Positions 13,532-25,800 of a stretch of 64,000 bases of DNA are shown piece by piece (within the stretch, counting starts at the first letter, position 1; each line of letters begins with the position of its first letter). The translations under genes and the position numbers were made by a program. This DNA comes from Tragulus kanchil (lineage: Eukaryota > Chordata > Mammalia > Artiodactyla > Tragulidae), in NCBI GenBank assembly GCA_022376925.1, contig JAIOJX010000004.1, positions 127,063,123-127,127,122 on the forward strand. The letters are read 5' to 3'. The notes under the pieces were generated by a model. It searched no databases. It was given only the letters and a program-made list of their open reading frames with translations, and was not told the DNA's origin.

Positions 13532-13730
13532 GTGTTTGAGGAACTCTGGTTTGGGGCCAGACAACCTGGACTGAGACCTGGTTTCAACTCAACAGCTGTG
13601 TTGCTTGAAACCTCTGTGCCTTGGTTTTCCCTCTGGAAAAGTGAAATCATACTTTATCACAATACTCATAGGGTTACTATGAGTGTTCTTGGGTTAATAC
13701 AGTTAAAGGGATAACAGTACCTGGCCCCCA
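13532..13730 (+). mobile_element. MIR SINE
   Basis: CTGGTTTGGGGCCAGACAAC, GTGCCTTGGTTTTCCC and GGGTTACTATGAGTG followed by ACAGTACCTGGCC match the MIR consensus layout. Old, single copy. Confidence 0.7.
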
Positions 13731-14230
13731 ACTAAGTCATGAGTAAATAGGACTTCAGGTCCCCTAATGTCGTCACCTGTAAATAGACTGTTTCCCCAGC
13801 TACCTCCCAGTCAGGTGTCTTTGAGCAAAATTAACTATTAAGTCTTCAAATGAAATAATTCAGATAACATTAACCATACATAGGTTGTATGTGTGTGTGT
13901 GTGCATGTGTTTTAAAAGACCATTAAAGTTGTTCAGAATGAACAGTTTTGGGGGTGAGATGAATGAACCACCCCATAGGTGTTCCTCACAGAACTACCCA
14001 CTATGAGTGACTTTTCTCTGCCTTTCATCTTCAGCTCACGTAGGAAGTTAACCTTCCCTAGCTCTCTCAGAAACGGTGTAGAAATGTTCACTCCTGAAAG
14101 ATGAGAGAACCTTCTGAAGTGGTAGCTCATTTCTGTGTGCTTTCAGTAACTTTACTTCTTGTTTGTTTGTTTTACCCACTGTGATATGTGGAGGACCTTT
14201 CTGGAGAACATGCTAAACTGTTTTGAGGAC

Positions 14231-14420
14231 CCCCTCCCTGTGTGAGCTCAGTCATCTCTGACTCTTTGCTGCACCAGGTTCCTCTGCCCATGGAGTTTTC
14301 CAGACAAGAATACTGGAATGGGTAGCCATTTCCTACTCCAAGGGATTGTCCCAACCCATGTCTCTTGTATCTTTTGCATTGGCAGGCAAATTCTTCATCA
14401 CTGTGCCATCTGGGAAGCCA
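14231..14420 (-). mobile_element. Bov-tA SINE
   Basis: Reverse Bov-tA with target duplication TTTTGAGGAC at 14221-14230 and 14421-14430. Duplicate at about 15316-15505. Confidence 0.8.
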
Positions 14421-14489
14421 TTTTGAGGACAGTAATGCTAAATAATAGCACAAAGCACCTTCACTCAGTGAGAACATTTTTTGACATTT

Positions 14490-14708
14490 AAATTTTACTT
14501 TTATTTATTTATTTATTTTTAATTGATTTGGCTGTGCTGGGTCTCATTTGGGACATGCAGCATCTTTGTTGCAGCATGTGGGCTCTTTCATTTGCAGCAT
14601 GCAAACTCTTGGCTGCACGTAGGATCTAGTTCCCTGACCAAGGGTCAAACCTGGGCCCCCTGCAGTGGCAGCCCGAACTCTTAACCACTGGACTACCAGG
14701 GAAGTGCC
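14490..14708 (-). mobile_element. CHR-type SINE
   Basis: TTTATTTATTTATTTTTAAT tail end, GGCTGTGCTGGGTCTCATTT, CTAGTTCCCTGACCAAGGG, and ACTACCAGGGAAGTGCC end. Flanked by TGACATTT-like repeats. Duplicate at about 15575-15793. Confidence 0.78.
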
Positions 14709-15983
14709 TACATGTGACATATTTTGATCCTTATCTTCAGTACTAGATTTTTATGCCAAAGTTCCAGCACACATTTCTTAGCCAGATATTAACATTTTTC
14801 ACTTTCTTGAGATATAATTGATTTACAATATTATATGTTCAGATGTACAACATAGTGAGTCACAATTTTTAAGGATCATACTTCATTTATAGTTATTATG
14901 AGCTTCACTGATGGCTCAGTGAGTGAAGAATTTGCCAGAAATGCAGGAGACACAGGAGTTCAATCCCTGGGTGGGGAAGATACCCTGGAGGAGGAGATGG
15001 AAAAGACCATTAAAGTTGTTCAGAATGAACAGTTTTGGGGTGAGATGAATGAACCACCCATAGGTGTTCCTCACAGAACTACCCACTATGAGTGACTTTT
15101 CTCTGCCTTTCATCTTCAGCTCACGTAGGAAGTTAACCTTCCCTAGCTCTCTCAGAAACGGTGTAGAAATGTTCACTCCTGAAAGATGAGAGAACCTTCT
15201 GAAGTGGTAGCTCATTTCTGTGTGCTTTCAGTAACTTTACTTCTTGTTTGTTTGTTTTACCCACTGTGATATGTGGAGGACCTTTCTGGAGAACATGCTA
15301 AACTGTTTTGAGGACCCCCTCCCTGTGTGAGCTCAGTCATCTCTGACTCTTTGCTGCACCAGGTTCCTCTGCCCATGGAGTTTTCCAGACAAGAATACTG
15401 GAATGGGTAGCCATTTCCTACTCCAAGGGATTGTCCCAACCCATGTCTCTTGTATCTTTTGCATTGGCAGGCAAATTCTTCATCACTGTGCCATCTGGGA
15501 AGCCATTTTGAGGACAGTAATGCTAAATAATAGCACAAAGCACCTTCACTCAGTGAGAACATTTTTTGACATTTAAATTTTACTTTTATTTATTTATTTA
15601 TTTTTAATTGATTTGGCTGTGCTGGGTCTCATTTGGGACATGCAGCATCTTTGTTGCAGCATGTGGGCTCTTTCATTTGCAGCATGCAAACTCTTGGCTG
15701 CACGTAGGATCTAGTTCCCTGACCAAGGGTCAAACCTGGGCCCCCTGCAGTGGCAGCCCGAACTCTTAACCACTGGACTACCAGGGAAGTGCCTACATGT
15801 GACATATTTTGATCCTTATCTTCAGTACTAGATTTTTATGCCAAAGTTCCAGCACACATTTCTTAGCCAGATATTAACATTTTTCACTTTCTTGAGATAT
15901 AATTGATTTACAATATTATATGTTCAGATGTACAACATAGTGAGTCACAATTTTTAAGGATCATACTTCATTTATAGTTATTA

Positions 15984-16188
15984 TGAGCTTCACTGATGGC
16001 TCAGTGAGTGAAGAATTTGCCAGAAATGCAGGAGACACAGGAGTTCAATCCCTGGGTGGGGAAGATACCCTGGAGGAGGAGATGGCAACCCACTCTTGCC
16101 TGAAAAATCCCATGGACAGAGGAGACTGGGAGGCTATAGTCCAAACAGTCACAAAGAGTTGGACGTGACTGAGAAACTAAGCAGGCAT
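15984..16188 (+). mobile_element. Bov-tA SINE inserted in an L1 3' fragment
   Basis: Target duplication TAGTTATTAT at 15975-15984 and 16189-16198. Flanks at about 15880-15975 and 16199-16275 (GATATAATTGATTTACAATA; CTATATTCCCCATGCCCTAC) are continuous pieces of a ruminant L1 3' region. An earlier block copy at 14899-15000 is cut short; another complete copy lies at about 17055-17259. Confidence 0.78.
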
Positions 16189-16285
16189 AGTTATTATAAA
16201 ATATTGTCTATATTCCCCATGCCCTACAATATATTCTTGTAGCTTATTTATTTTGTACATTGGAGCTGTACCTGTAAGCACATTG

Positions 16286-16383
16286 AAAAGTGAAGTGTTA
16301 GTTGCTCAGTCATGTCTGACTCCTTGCAATCCCATGGACTGTAGCCTGCTTAGCTCCTCTGTCCATGGAATTCTCCAGGCAGT
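16286..16383 (-). mobile_element. Bov-A fragment
   Basis: GTTGCTCAGTCATGTCTGAC through ATTCTCCAGGCAG; truncated reverse Bov-A. Duplicate at 17357-17454. Lies about 240 bases upstream of DAB2 coding exon 1. Confidence 0.72.
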
Positions 16384-16722
16384 TACCAGATAGTATTTTC
16401 TGAAAGAAAAATCTGATAAATACCCTGTTTCCATTTTGGAAAAGAAAAAGAAAACCATCCTACCCACTCCAGTGCTGTCAGACTTCATTCTAACAGAGAA
16501 GAAAGAACAAAATGAGTCTGAAGAACTACACTCAGAAATCACTGATTGTGGGCCTATTAGGGCATAAAGTCTGGGTTTGCTGTGTTATGATCTCATCATG
16601 CCTTTGAACTTTGCCCACAGGTGTCTGTAGTTGGTTATGTTTGTTTGAGACATCTCCACTGGGAATTGCCTGCAGTCAGTAAGAGTCTGCTGGTGTTGGA
16701 GTTGGCCATCTGCCTTCTTGCC

Positions 16723-16813
16723 ATGTCTAACGAAGTAGACGTGAGTGCAACTAATGGTCAGCCTGACCAACAGGCTGCACCAAAGGCACCATCAAAGAAG
16801 GAAAAGAAGAAAG
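16723..16813 (+). CDS. DAB2: DAB2 coding exon 1 (start codon, basic N-terminus)
   Basis: The exon runs 16621-16813; 16621-16722 is 5'UTR after a TTTGCCCACAG acceptor. The ATG at 16723 opens [17 protein letters not shown] and a lysine-rich end, KKEKKK (residues 25-30). Ser24, the protein kinase C site described for DAB2, sits just before the basic patch, which contributes to phosphoinositide binding. The donor after 16813 is GTATGG and the exon ends in phase 1. A second identical exon copy lies 1071 bases downstream. Confidence 0.95.
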
Positions 16814-19800
16814 GTATGGAAACATCTTCTTGAGCCCTGTGAGAACTGGGGGTGGTTACCAATGAAGAAGGGTGAAGTTCAAGGGAAAGTAAGATTTAGG
16901 GCAAGCCCAAATCAGGGTTCCAGCACACATTTCTTAGCCAGATATTAACATTTTTCACTTTCTTGAGATATAATTGATTTACAATATTATATGTTCAGAT
17001 GTACAACATAGTGAGTCACAATTTTTAAGGATCATACTTCATTTATAGTTATTATGAGCTTCACTGATGGCTCAGTGAGTGAAGAATTTGCCAGAAATGC
17101 AGGAGACACAGGAGTTCAATCCCTGGGTGGGGAAGATACCCTGGAGGAGGAGATGGCAACCCACTCTTGCCTGAAAAATCCCATGGACAGAGGAGACTGG
17201 GAGGCTATAGTCCAAACAGTCACAAAGAGTTGGACGTGACTGAGAAACTAAGCAGGCATAGTTATTATAAAATATTGTCTATATTCCCCATGCCCTACAA
17301 TATATTCTTGTAGCTTATTTATTTTGTACATTGGAGCTGTACCTGTAAGCACATTGAAAAGTGAAGTGTTAGTTGCTCAGTCATGTCTGACTCCTTGCAA
17401 TCCCATGGACTGTAGCCTGCTTAGCTCCTCTGTCCATGGAATTCTCCAGGCAGTTACCAGATAGTATTTTCTGAAAGAAAAATCTGATAAATACCCTGTT
17501 TCCATTTTGGAAAAGAAAAAGAAAACCATCCTACCCACTCCAGTGCTGTCAGACTTCATTCTAACAGAGAAGAAAGAACAAAATGAGTCTGAAGAACTAC
17601 ACTCAGAAATCACTGATTGTGGGCCTATTAGGGCATAAAGTCTGGGTTTGCTGTGTTATGATCTCATCATGCCTTTGAACTTTGCCCACAGGTGTCTGTA
17701 GTTGGTTATGTTTGTTTGAGACATCTCCACTGGGAATTGCCTGCAGTCAGTAAGAGTCTGCTGGTGTTGGAGTTGGCCATCTGCCTTCTTGCCATGTCTA
17801 ACGAAGTAGACGTGAGTGCAACTAATGGTCAGCCTGACCAACAGGCTGCACCAAAGGCACCATCAAAGAAGGAAAAGAAGAAAGGTATGGAAACATCTTC
17901 TTGAGCCCTGTGAGAACTGGGGGTGGTTACCAATGAAGAAGGGTGAAGTTCAAGGGAAAGTAAGATTTAGCCCTTGCCTTGATTCAGTCTCCATCAATTC
18001 TCAAGTTCTCCTAAACAGGAGAGTAAGACTTTGACAGAGGAGATGGGTTCGATCCCTATTTGATAAGACACATGCATGAACCCAGTAGTCGTCCCAACCT
18101 GGATCCTGCTTAGGAAGCTTTCATCAATCTTATCAGTTGGGGAATGCAACCATCAAGTATTACATGGTTATCTTTCAGTAACCTATGTACCATTTTGCTT
18201 TACTGAAGCAGCTGTTTTATAAAAATCAAGATCTTTATTTTATGAGACCCTCTTGTTCTGACACAAGGTATCCGCATCCTTAATCATTCATAGATTGAGA
18301 ATATGCTGTGATGTCTTGGCCTTTCATGGCCATGCTTTAGAAATAGGAAAGAGAAGAGAAGCAAAAGAAGTTTTAAAGATGGAGTAATTATCTTAATGAT
18401 TTTCAAGGGAATTTACCTACAATTCTCTTCTACTTTATTGACAGCTCAAAATTTTAGTAAATTGTGAAATGCCATGTTTTCCTTTGATTTAAAAAAAGGT
18501 GTTATCCTACTTATATTCTTTTTAAAAATATTTTTAAAACTGTGGTGAAGAATATTTCTCAATCCTACCTCACATAGCCCCATAAGTTTCCCAAAATTCA
18601 GGCCATTCTGCATCATTAAGAGTTTATTTTCTGTCTACCCCAATGCCACACAGTTTTACAATATGATTTTTTTACTCAAAGGAAATAAGAAAAAGGATAG
18701 AGTGTTACATTGACCAATTGTAAGTATAATCGAGATTTATACAACTCAGATTTTTAGATTCTAGAACATTTTTGGTCCTACCTCGGGCTGATATTTCAAT
18801 ACATGTATAATTTTTTTTTTTTTAAAGATTTATTTATTTATTTATTTTGGGCAGGATCAGGTTGGGGAGGGAGGGGAGCGGGCGGGCCACTTCTATTGGT
18901 CTTTTGTTTCTCTATGTTCATCCGTCTTCGTTCTTTGGCTCCTGTGGTCCTCCCATCGCGGTGGCGTCTGTCGTTGCAGAGCGCCGGCTCTGGGCACATG
19001 CCCTCCAGAGCTCGGTAATTGGACACATCAGTCCAGCCGCTCCACAGCACGTGGGATCTTCCCAGGCCAGGGCTTGAACCGGCACCCCTTGCACTGCAAG
19101 GCGATGTCCTTACCCACTGGACCACCAGGGGAAGCCCACATGTATAAATTTTATCCTCTGTTTCTTTCCTTTTCCCAGGCACTGAAAAGACAGATGAATA
19201 TCTTTTGGCCAGATTCAAAGGTGATGGTGTGAAATATAAGGCCAAGCTAATCGGCATTGATGATGTGCCAGATGCAAGAGGAGATAAAATGAGCCAAGAT
19301 TCTATGATGAAACTAAAGGTAAAAAAGGAAGCATATTTGTCATACTATCTTAAGCAAATACCCAACAGAGGGAATGGCACTAGAAGTTTGTATTTACCTA
19401 TGGCTTCCCTGGTGACTCAACCTTAAAGAATCTGCCTACCAGGTTGATATGCAGCATTAACAAAAAAAAAACTCTGTAAAAACTAAATTAATCAAAAAAA
19501 AAAAAAAAAAAGAATCTGCCTACCTGGATTCAATCCCTGATCAGGAAGATCCTCTGGAGGAGGGCATGGCAGCCCACTCCAGTATTGTTTTTGTTTTTTT
19601 TAATACATTTTATTTATTAATTAATTAATTTATTTTTGGCTATTCTGGGTTTTCACTGCTGCCACAAGCTCTTCTTTAGTTGCAGGGAGTAGGGGCCGAT
19701 CTCTAGTTGAGGTGAGCAGGCTGCTTATTGTGGTGACTTCTCTTGATGTGGAACTTGGGCTCTAGGGCACATGGGCTTCAGAGTTGCAGCCCATGTGGCT

Positions 19801-22800
19801 CCAAGGCTCTAGAGCATAGGCTCAATAGTTATGGCTCACGGGCTTTGTTGCTCCGCAGCATGTGGGATCTTCCTAGATCAGGGATCAAACCTGTGTCTCC
19901 TGCGTTGGCAGGTGAACTCTTTACCACTGAGCTACCAGGGAAGCCTCCACTCTAGTATTTTTGCCTGGGAAATCCCATGACAGAGAAGCCAGGCAGGCTG
20001 TAGTCCGTGGGGTCCCAAAAGAGCAGGACATGCCTGAAGGGAGAACATGTACCCAAAGCAGTACTTTAGATGCCTTTTCTTTTGATCAGACCAAATTTTA
20101 GAGCCTGGAGGTATTCAGGTAAAATTCAGGGCTCTTCTTTGAAACCAGTGTCCTTTAGTGTTAGACCTTTCATTTTTAAAAAATTTAAAATTCTAATAGT
20201 GCCATGCTGTGAACCTCATTAAGGAAGTAATACTCATTAAGTAAGACAAAGCCTAGAAGGAACATCTGAAAAGACAGATGAATATTTTTAGATTCAAAGG
20301 TGATGGTGTGAAATATAAGGCCAAGCTAATCGGCATTGATGATGTGCCAGATGCAAGAGGAGATAAAATGAGCCAAGATTCTATGATGAAACTAAAGGTA
20401 AAAAAGGAAGCATATTTGTCATACTATCTTAAGCAAATACCCAACAGAGGGAATGGCACTAGAAGTTTGTATTTACCTATGGCTTCCCTGGTGACTCAAC
20501 CTTAAAGAATCTGCCTACCAGGTTGATATGCAGCATTAACAAAAAAAAAACTCTGTAAAAACTAAATTAATCAAAAAAAAAAAAAAAAAAGAATCTGCCT
20601 ACCTGGATTCAATCCCTGATCAGGAAGATCCTCTGGAGGAGGGCATGGCAGCCCACTCCAGTATTGTTTTTGTTTTTTTTAATACATTTTATTTATTAAT
20701 TAATTAATTTATTTTTGGCTATTCTGGGTTTTCACTGCTGCCACAAGCTCTTCTTTAGTTGCAGGGAGTAGGGGCCGATCTCTAGTTGAGGTGAGCAGGC
20801 TGCTTATTGTGGTGACTTCTCTTGATGTGGAACTTGGGCTCTAGGGCACATGGGCTTCAGAGTTGCAGCCCATGTGGCTCCAAGGCTCTAGAGCATAGGC
20901 TCAATAGTTATGGCTCACGGGCTTTGTTGCTCCGCAGCATGTGGGATCTTCCTAGATCAGGGATCAAACCTGTGTCTCCTGCGTTGGCAGGTGAACTCTT
21001 TACCACTGAGCTACCAGGGAAGCCTCCACTCTAGTATTTTTGCCTGGGAAATCCCATGACAGAGAAGCCAGGCAGGCTGTAGTCCGTGGGGTCCCAAAAG
21101 AGCAGGACATGCCTGAAGGGAGAACATGTACCCAAAGCAGTACTTTAGATGCCTTTTCTTTTGATCAGACCAAATTTTAGAGCCTGGAGGTATTCAGGTA
21201 AAATTCAGGGCTCTTCTTTGAAACCAGTGTCCTTTAGTGTTAGACCTTTCATTTTTAAAAAATTTAAAATTCTAATAGTGCCATGCTGTGAACCTCATTA
21301 AGGAAGTAATACTCATTAAGTAAGACAAAGCCTAGAAGGAACATCTTCAAAGACATTTGAAGATCTTCTGGTTCAGTTTTCTTGTCTTTACCAATGGTTC
21401 TTTGGAGACCAAGGGTGTTAGAAGGACTCGTCCAAGTTCACATAGCTAAATAGTGATCTCCTGGTTTGCCGTCTTCCATTTAATCCTGCTGTTTCTTATG
21501 AAAATGCCTAAGCTTTTCATAGATGATAAACCTAGCTGAAAACAAAGCTGACTATCTTTAAAGTTTTAGAATCGAAGCATCATAGGGTGCTTTTAACTAG
21601 ATTTTTCTTGTTCTCTCATCAGGGAATGGCGGCAGCTGCTCGGTCTCAGGGACAACACAAACAGAAGATATGGGTCAACATTTCTCTTTCTGGAATAAAA
21701 ATCATTGATGAGAAAACTGGGGTAAGAATTCACTTTCATTGACACCTTTCTGACTACCTGAGTCTGACAAATAATTTGTGACATAAATTTCAGCTGCCAT
21801 TTTCCCTTCTCTAAATTCTGTAGTAGAAAAAAATATAGTACATATTGCTGCTGCACTTCTCCAAGAGTAACAGGGAAAAAACAGACAGGGTATGAGGTGA
21901 AGCATCAAGATACTTAATTTTGAAATCCATTTCCTAGATTTAATACAACTTACAGACTTTAGTCTATAAGTCTAACCTTAACACCAGTACGCCATAGATA
22001 TCAGTTGGGTATTTTTGGACTAAGAGATTAATCCTTACCCTGGTTTGTGATTCTATGAGTCTGTGTATGGGTCCATTTTATGTGTCTCTGCTGGCAGGTG
22101 AACTCCCCTGAGCTACCAGGAACCCTCATAGTATTTTTGCCTGGGAAATCCCATGACAGAGAAGCCAGGCAGGCTGTAGTCCGTGGGGTCCCAAAAGAGC
22201 AGGACATGCCTGAAGGGAGAACATGTACCCAAAGCAGTACTTTAGATGCCTTTTCTTTTGATCAGACCAAATTTTAGAGCCTGGAGGTATTCAGGTAAAA
22301 TTCAGGGCTCTTCTTTGAAACCAGTGTCCTTTAGTGTTAGACCTTTCATTTTTAAAAAATTTAAAATTCTAATAGTGCCATGCTGTGAACCTCATTAAGG
22401 AAGTAATACTCATTAAGTAAGACAAAGCCTAGAAGGAACATCTTCAAAGACATTTGAAGATCTTCTGGTTCAGTTTTCTTGTCTTTACCAATGGTTCTTT
22501 GGAGACCAAGGGTGTTAGAAGGACTCGTCCAAGTTCACATAGCTAAATAGTGATCTCCTGGTTTGCCGTCTTCCATTTAATCCTGCTGTTTCTTATGAAA
22601 ATGCCTAAGCTTTTCATAGATGATAAACCTAGCTGAAAACAAAGCTGACTATCTTTAAAGTTTTAGAATCGAAGCATCATAGGGTGCTTTTAACTAGATT
22701 TTTCTTGTTCTCTCATCAGGGAATGGCGGCAGCTGCTCGGTCTCAGGGACAACACAAACAGAAGATATGGGTCAACATTTCTCTTTCTGGAATAAAAATC

Positions 22801-25800
22801 ATTGATGAGAAAACTGGGGTAAGAATTCACTTTCATTGACACCTTTCTGACTACCTGAGTCTGACAAATAATTTGTGACATAAATTTCAGCTGCCATTTT
22901 CCCTTCTCTAAATTCTGTAGTAGAAAAAAATATAGTACATATTGCTGCTGCACTTCTCCAAGAGTAACAGGGAAAAAACAGACAGGGTATGAGGTGAAGC
23001 ATCAAGATACTTAATTTTGAAATCCATTTCCTAGATTTAATACAACTTACAGACTTTAGTCTATAAGTCTAACCTTAACACCAGTACGCCATAGATATCA
23101 GTTGGGTATTTTTTGGACTAAGAGATTAATCCTTACCCCTGGTTTGTGATTCTATGAGTCTGTGTATGGGTCCATTTTAATACACTGGTCATGAATGAAT
23201 TTGATGAACAAAGCATTTTTCTTTTTTCTCCTCTCTCTTCCCTTCCGCCTCACTCTATAAGTGTAACTTTGCTCATTTTCTGCTGTTGCTGTTATTCTAT
23301 CACATAAATAGTCTTTCTTATTTTTTGTTTGTTTGGGTCTTAGCCAAAAGCTATCATACTTCACGTCTTCTTGGACTTCATGGGACTTTTTTTTCCCTTT
23401 TACTCAATATAAATCAGATTCATCCACTTAAAATGTTTTTCATTTCTGCACAATAGTTTATCAAGATACTGTGGGGAGACCTTCAGTTGCTATTCAACCT
23501 TTCCTAGAGATTCCCATTATTTAATATGCAAATTCATTGATCAAACTTAGGGCCCTGGAATCCTGGTACATGCTTACCCACCTTCCTGTCTTTATGCACT
23601 ATTGTCTCCAGGATCCCCTATCTTTCAACTCTTGTTTTCATAAGCCTTCCACCTTCAGTGACCTTAGATATTGAGAAACAAAAGTCAAGACACATTCTGG
23701 GCACCTACAAATATCACTCAAGAGTTGAGCCCTACTATGTACTTAAAAAGGAGTGCAGAAAATCAAGGGGAAGGCACTACTAAACCAATAAGCCACACTC
23801 ATAATGACATCAACATCTAAATTATTGATAAATACTTGGTGACAGAATTTGGTGACTTCCAGAATGTATTGGGGGTAAATTGCCCCAGTAATACTTAGGG
23901 TAGCTCTGTGACCAGTCTAAACCATTGTCAAAGAATCCTTGTGAACATTCCTCTAGCTTAGTTATACTGTTCACTTGAGCTTGTTTTTTAGTTGGAAAAG
24001 TAGACTATTTCAGATGCCCCATCTTTGCTTTAGAAATTCTTGGTCTCCTAATCCTCAGCCCATCCTTGCTATGTGACATCATGTCCTCGGGATACACAGA
24101 CTCAAGTATAGATGTTTTAAGAAGGATTATTCTATTTCTGTTTTCTACTCTTCATTGTCAGTTTTAATTTTTTGCTTTTTGTTCATTTGTTTTTCACATT
24201 TTAAACCTATCCTAGCAAGGATAAATAGAGCCTTCAACCAGGAGGGGGGAAAAAATCTTCAAATGATTTAGCCTTTTCATATATGCCTAGGTATCTGATG
24301 CTTAGTTATGCTAGCCTGCAGATAGATTCTGGTTTTCTCAGTACATCCTTTTTGATGTTCCCTTTTAAGGTAATAGAGCATGAACATCCAGTAAATAAGA
24401 TTTCTTTCATTGCCCGTGATGTGACAGACAACCGAGCATTTGGTTATGTGTGTGGAGGAGAAGGTCAACACCAGTTTTTTGCCATAAAAACAGGGCAACA
24501 GGTAAGCTCTGAGCCTTGAGATATGAATGGAGGGAGACTTGAACATAAGAGCGTCTCTCTACTAGAGAACTTGCTGGAAGCAATTGACTGTAGGAAGACT
24601 AAGTGATGCTTCAAAGGACAACTCTTTATTTGGTCTGAAGGATCTTCTTTAAATATCATTGATACCCATGTAATATGTGGCACAAAGATTGTCATAATGG
24701 ACTTTTGTATAAGTCTAAAATCATTGATGATTTTAGAATGATAGTTAATTATTCCTAGAAATTTTGAAGGAACTTGGAAGATTATTATAATGTTTCTTGT
24801 TTCATCTAAATACTTTATGTATATCTGGGGGTAAGGAGGGGAGAGGTGGTGATCTCTCACAGACCAGAGGAGGGTAGGAAGGAACTTTAAGAGAAGAAAA
24901 GAGGAAGAGAAGAGAAGAAGGAAGAAAACAGTACTAATCAGAAGTGATGTAGAAGAAAGAGAAGAAAATAGTAAGATTAAAATGCTGATAAAGATGCTTT
25001 CTCTCACTTCAGGCTGAGCCATTAGTTGTTGATCTTAAAGACCTTTTCCAAGTTATCTATAATGCAAAGAAAAAGGAAGAAGAAAAGAAAAAGGCAAGTA
25101 CGATCTCATACAAGCTCTATTCAACTTAAGACAATATTCAAGACTGTGTCCAAACATTATGTGAACATATGGCCTGTCTGGAGAGTTGACTTCTATGTGG
25201 CTCTTTAAATTGTAGAATGTAAAGAAATGTATTTTCTGTTCCTCCCAGTAGGGCAATGGCTAGATGGTATAACTACTCTTTTGCTTTTTGTTCATTTGTT
25301 TTTCACATTTTAAACCTATCCTAGCAAGGATAAATAGAGCCTTCAACCAGGAGGGGGGAAAAAATCTTCAAATGATTTAGCCTTTTCATATATGCCTAGG
25401 TATCTGATGCTTAGTTATGCTAGCCTGCAGATAGATTCTGGTTTTCTCAGTACATCCTTTTTGATGTTCCCTTTTAAGGTAATAGAGCATGAACATCCAG
25501 TAAATAAGATTTCTTTCATTGCCCGTGATGTGACAGACAACCGAGCATTTGGTTATGTGTGTGGAGGAGAAGGTCAACACCAGTTTTTTGCCATAAAAAC
25601 AGGGCAACAGGTAAGCTCTGAGCCTTGAGATATGAATGGAGGGAGACTTGAACATAAGAGCGTCTCTCTACTAGAGAACTTGCTGGAAGCAATTGACTGT
25701 AGGAAGACTAAGTGATGCTTCAAAGGACAACTCTTTATTTGGTCTGAAGGATCTTCTTTAAATATCATTGATACCCATGTAATATGTGGCACAAAGATTG

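Larger units (their letters stand above)
13914..16085. repeat. ~1.1-kb direct duplication 5
   Basis: 13914-15000 repeats as 15001-16085, with no spacer. Offset starts at 1087 and falls to 1085 through two 1-base homopolymer differences near 13950-13975. The block contains Bov-tA, CHR-type and L1 fragments. Confidence 0.92.
15846..17970. repeat. ~1.1-kb direct duplication 6 (DAB2 coding exon 1)
   Basis: 15846-16900 repeats as 16917-17970, offset 1071. It overlaps the previous block, so 15846-16085 exists three times (also near 14761-15000 and 16917-17156). Carries the DAB2 start-codon exon. Confidence 0.93.
19183..21346. repeat. ~1.1-kb direct duplication 7 (DAB2 coding exon 2)
   Basis: 19183-20266 repeats as 20268-21346, offset about 1079. 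The left edge of the second copy is garbled for about 20 bases and lacks the exon's acceptor. Confidence 0.92.
20971..23179. repeat. ~1.1-kb direct duplication 8 (DAB2 coding exon 3)
   Basis: 20971-22080 repeats as 22081-23179, offset 1097 once past a compressed 50-base left edge. Contains DAB2 coding exon 3. Confidence 0.92.

Noticed and set aside
18838..19257. 139-codon minus-strand frame
   Set aside because: Runs through the CHR-related SINE and antisense to DAB2 exon 2; no conserved protein.
20268..23120. Exon duplications as evolved extra DAB2 PTB repeats
   Set aside because: One copy lacks an acceptor, others would disrupt the PTB fold, and copies show no divergence even in introns.
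24465..25022. 185-codon open frame on the minus strand with hydrophobic N-terminal half
   Set aside because: It is antisense to DAB2 coding exon 4 and a purine-rich intron tract; the Leu/Ser/Phe-rich protein is what a reverse-read GAA/GAG tract gives. It repeats at 25574-26131 only because the block is duplicated.
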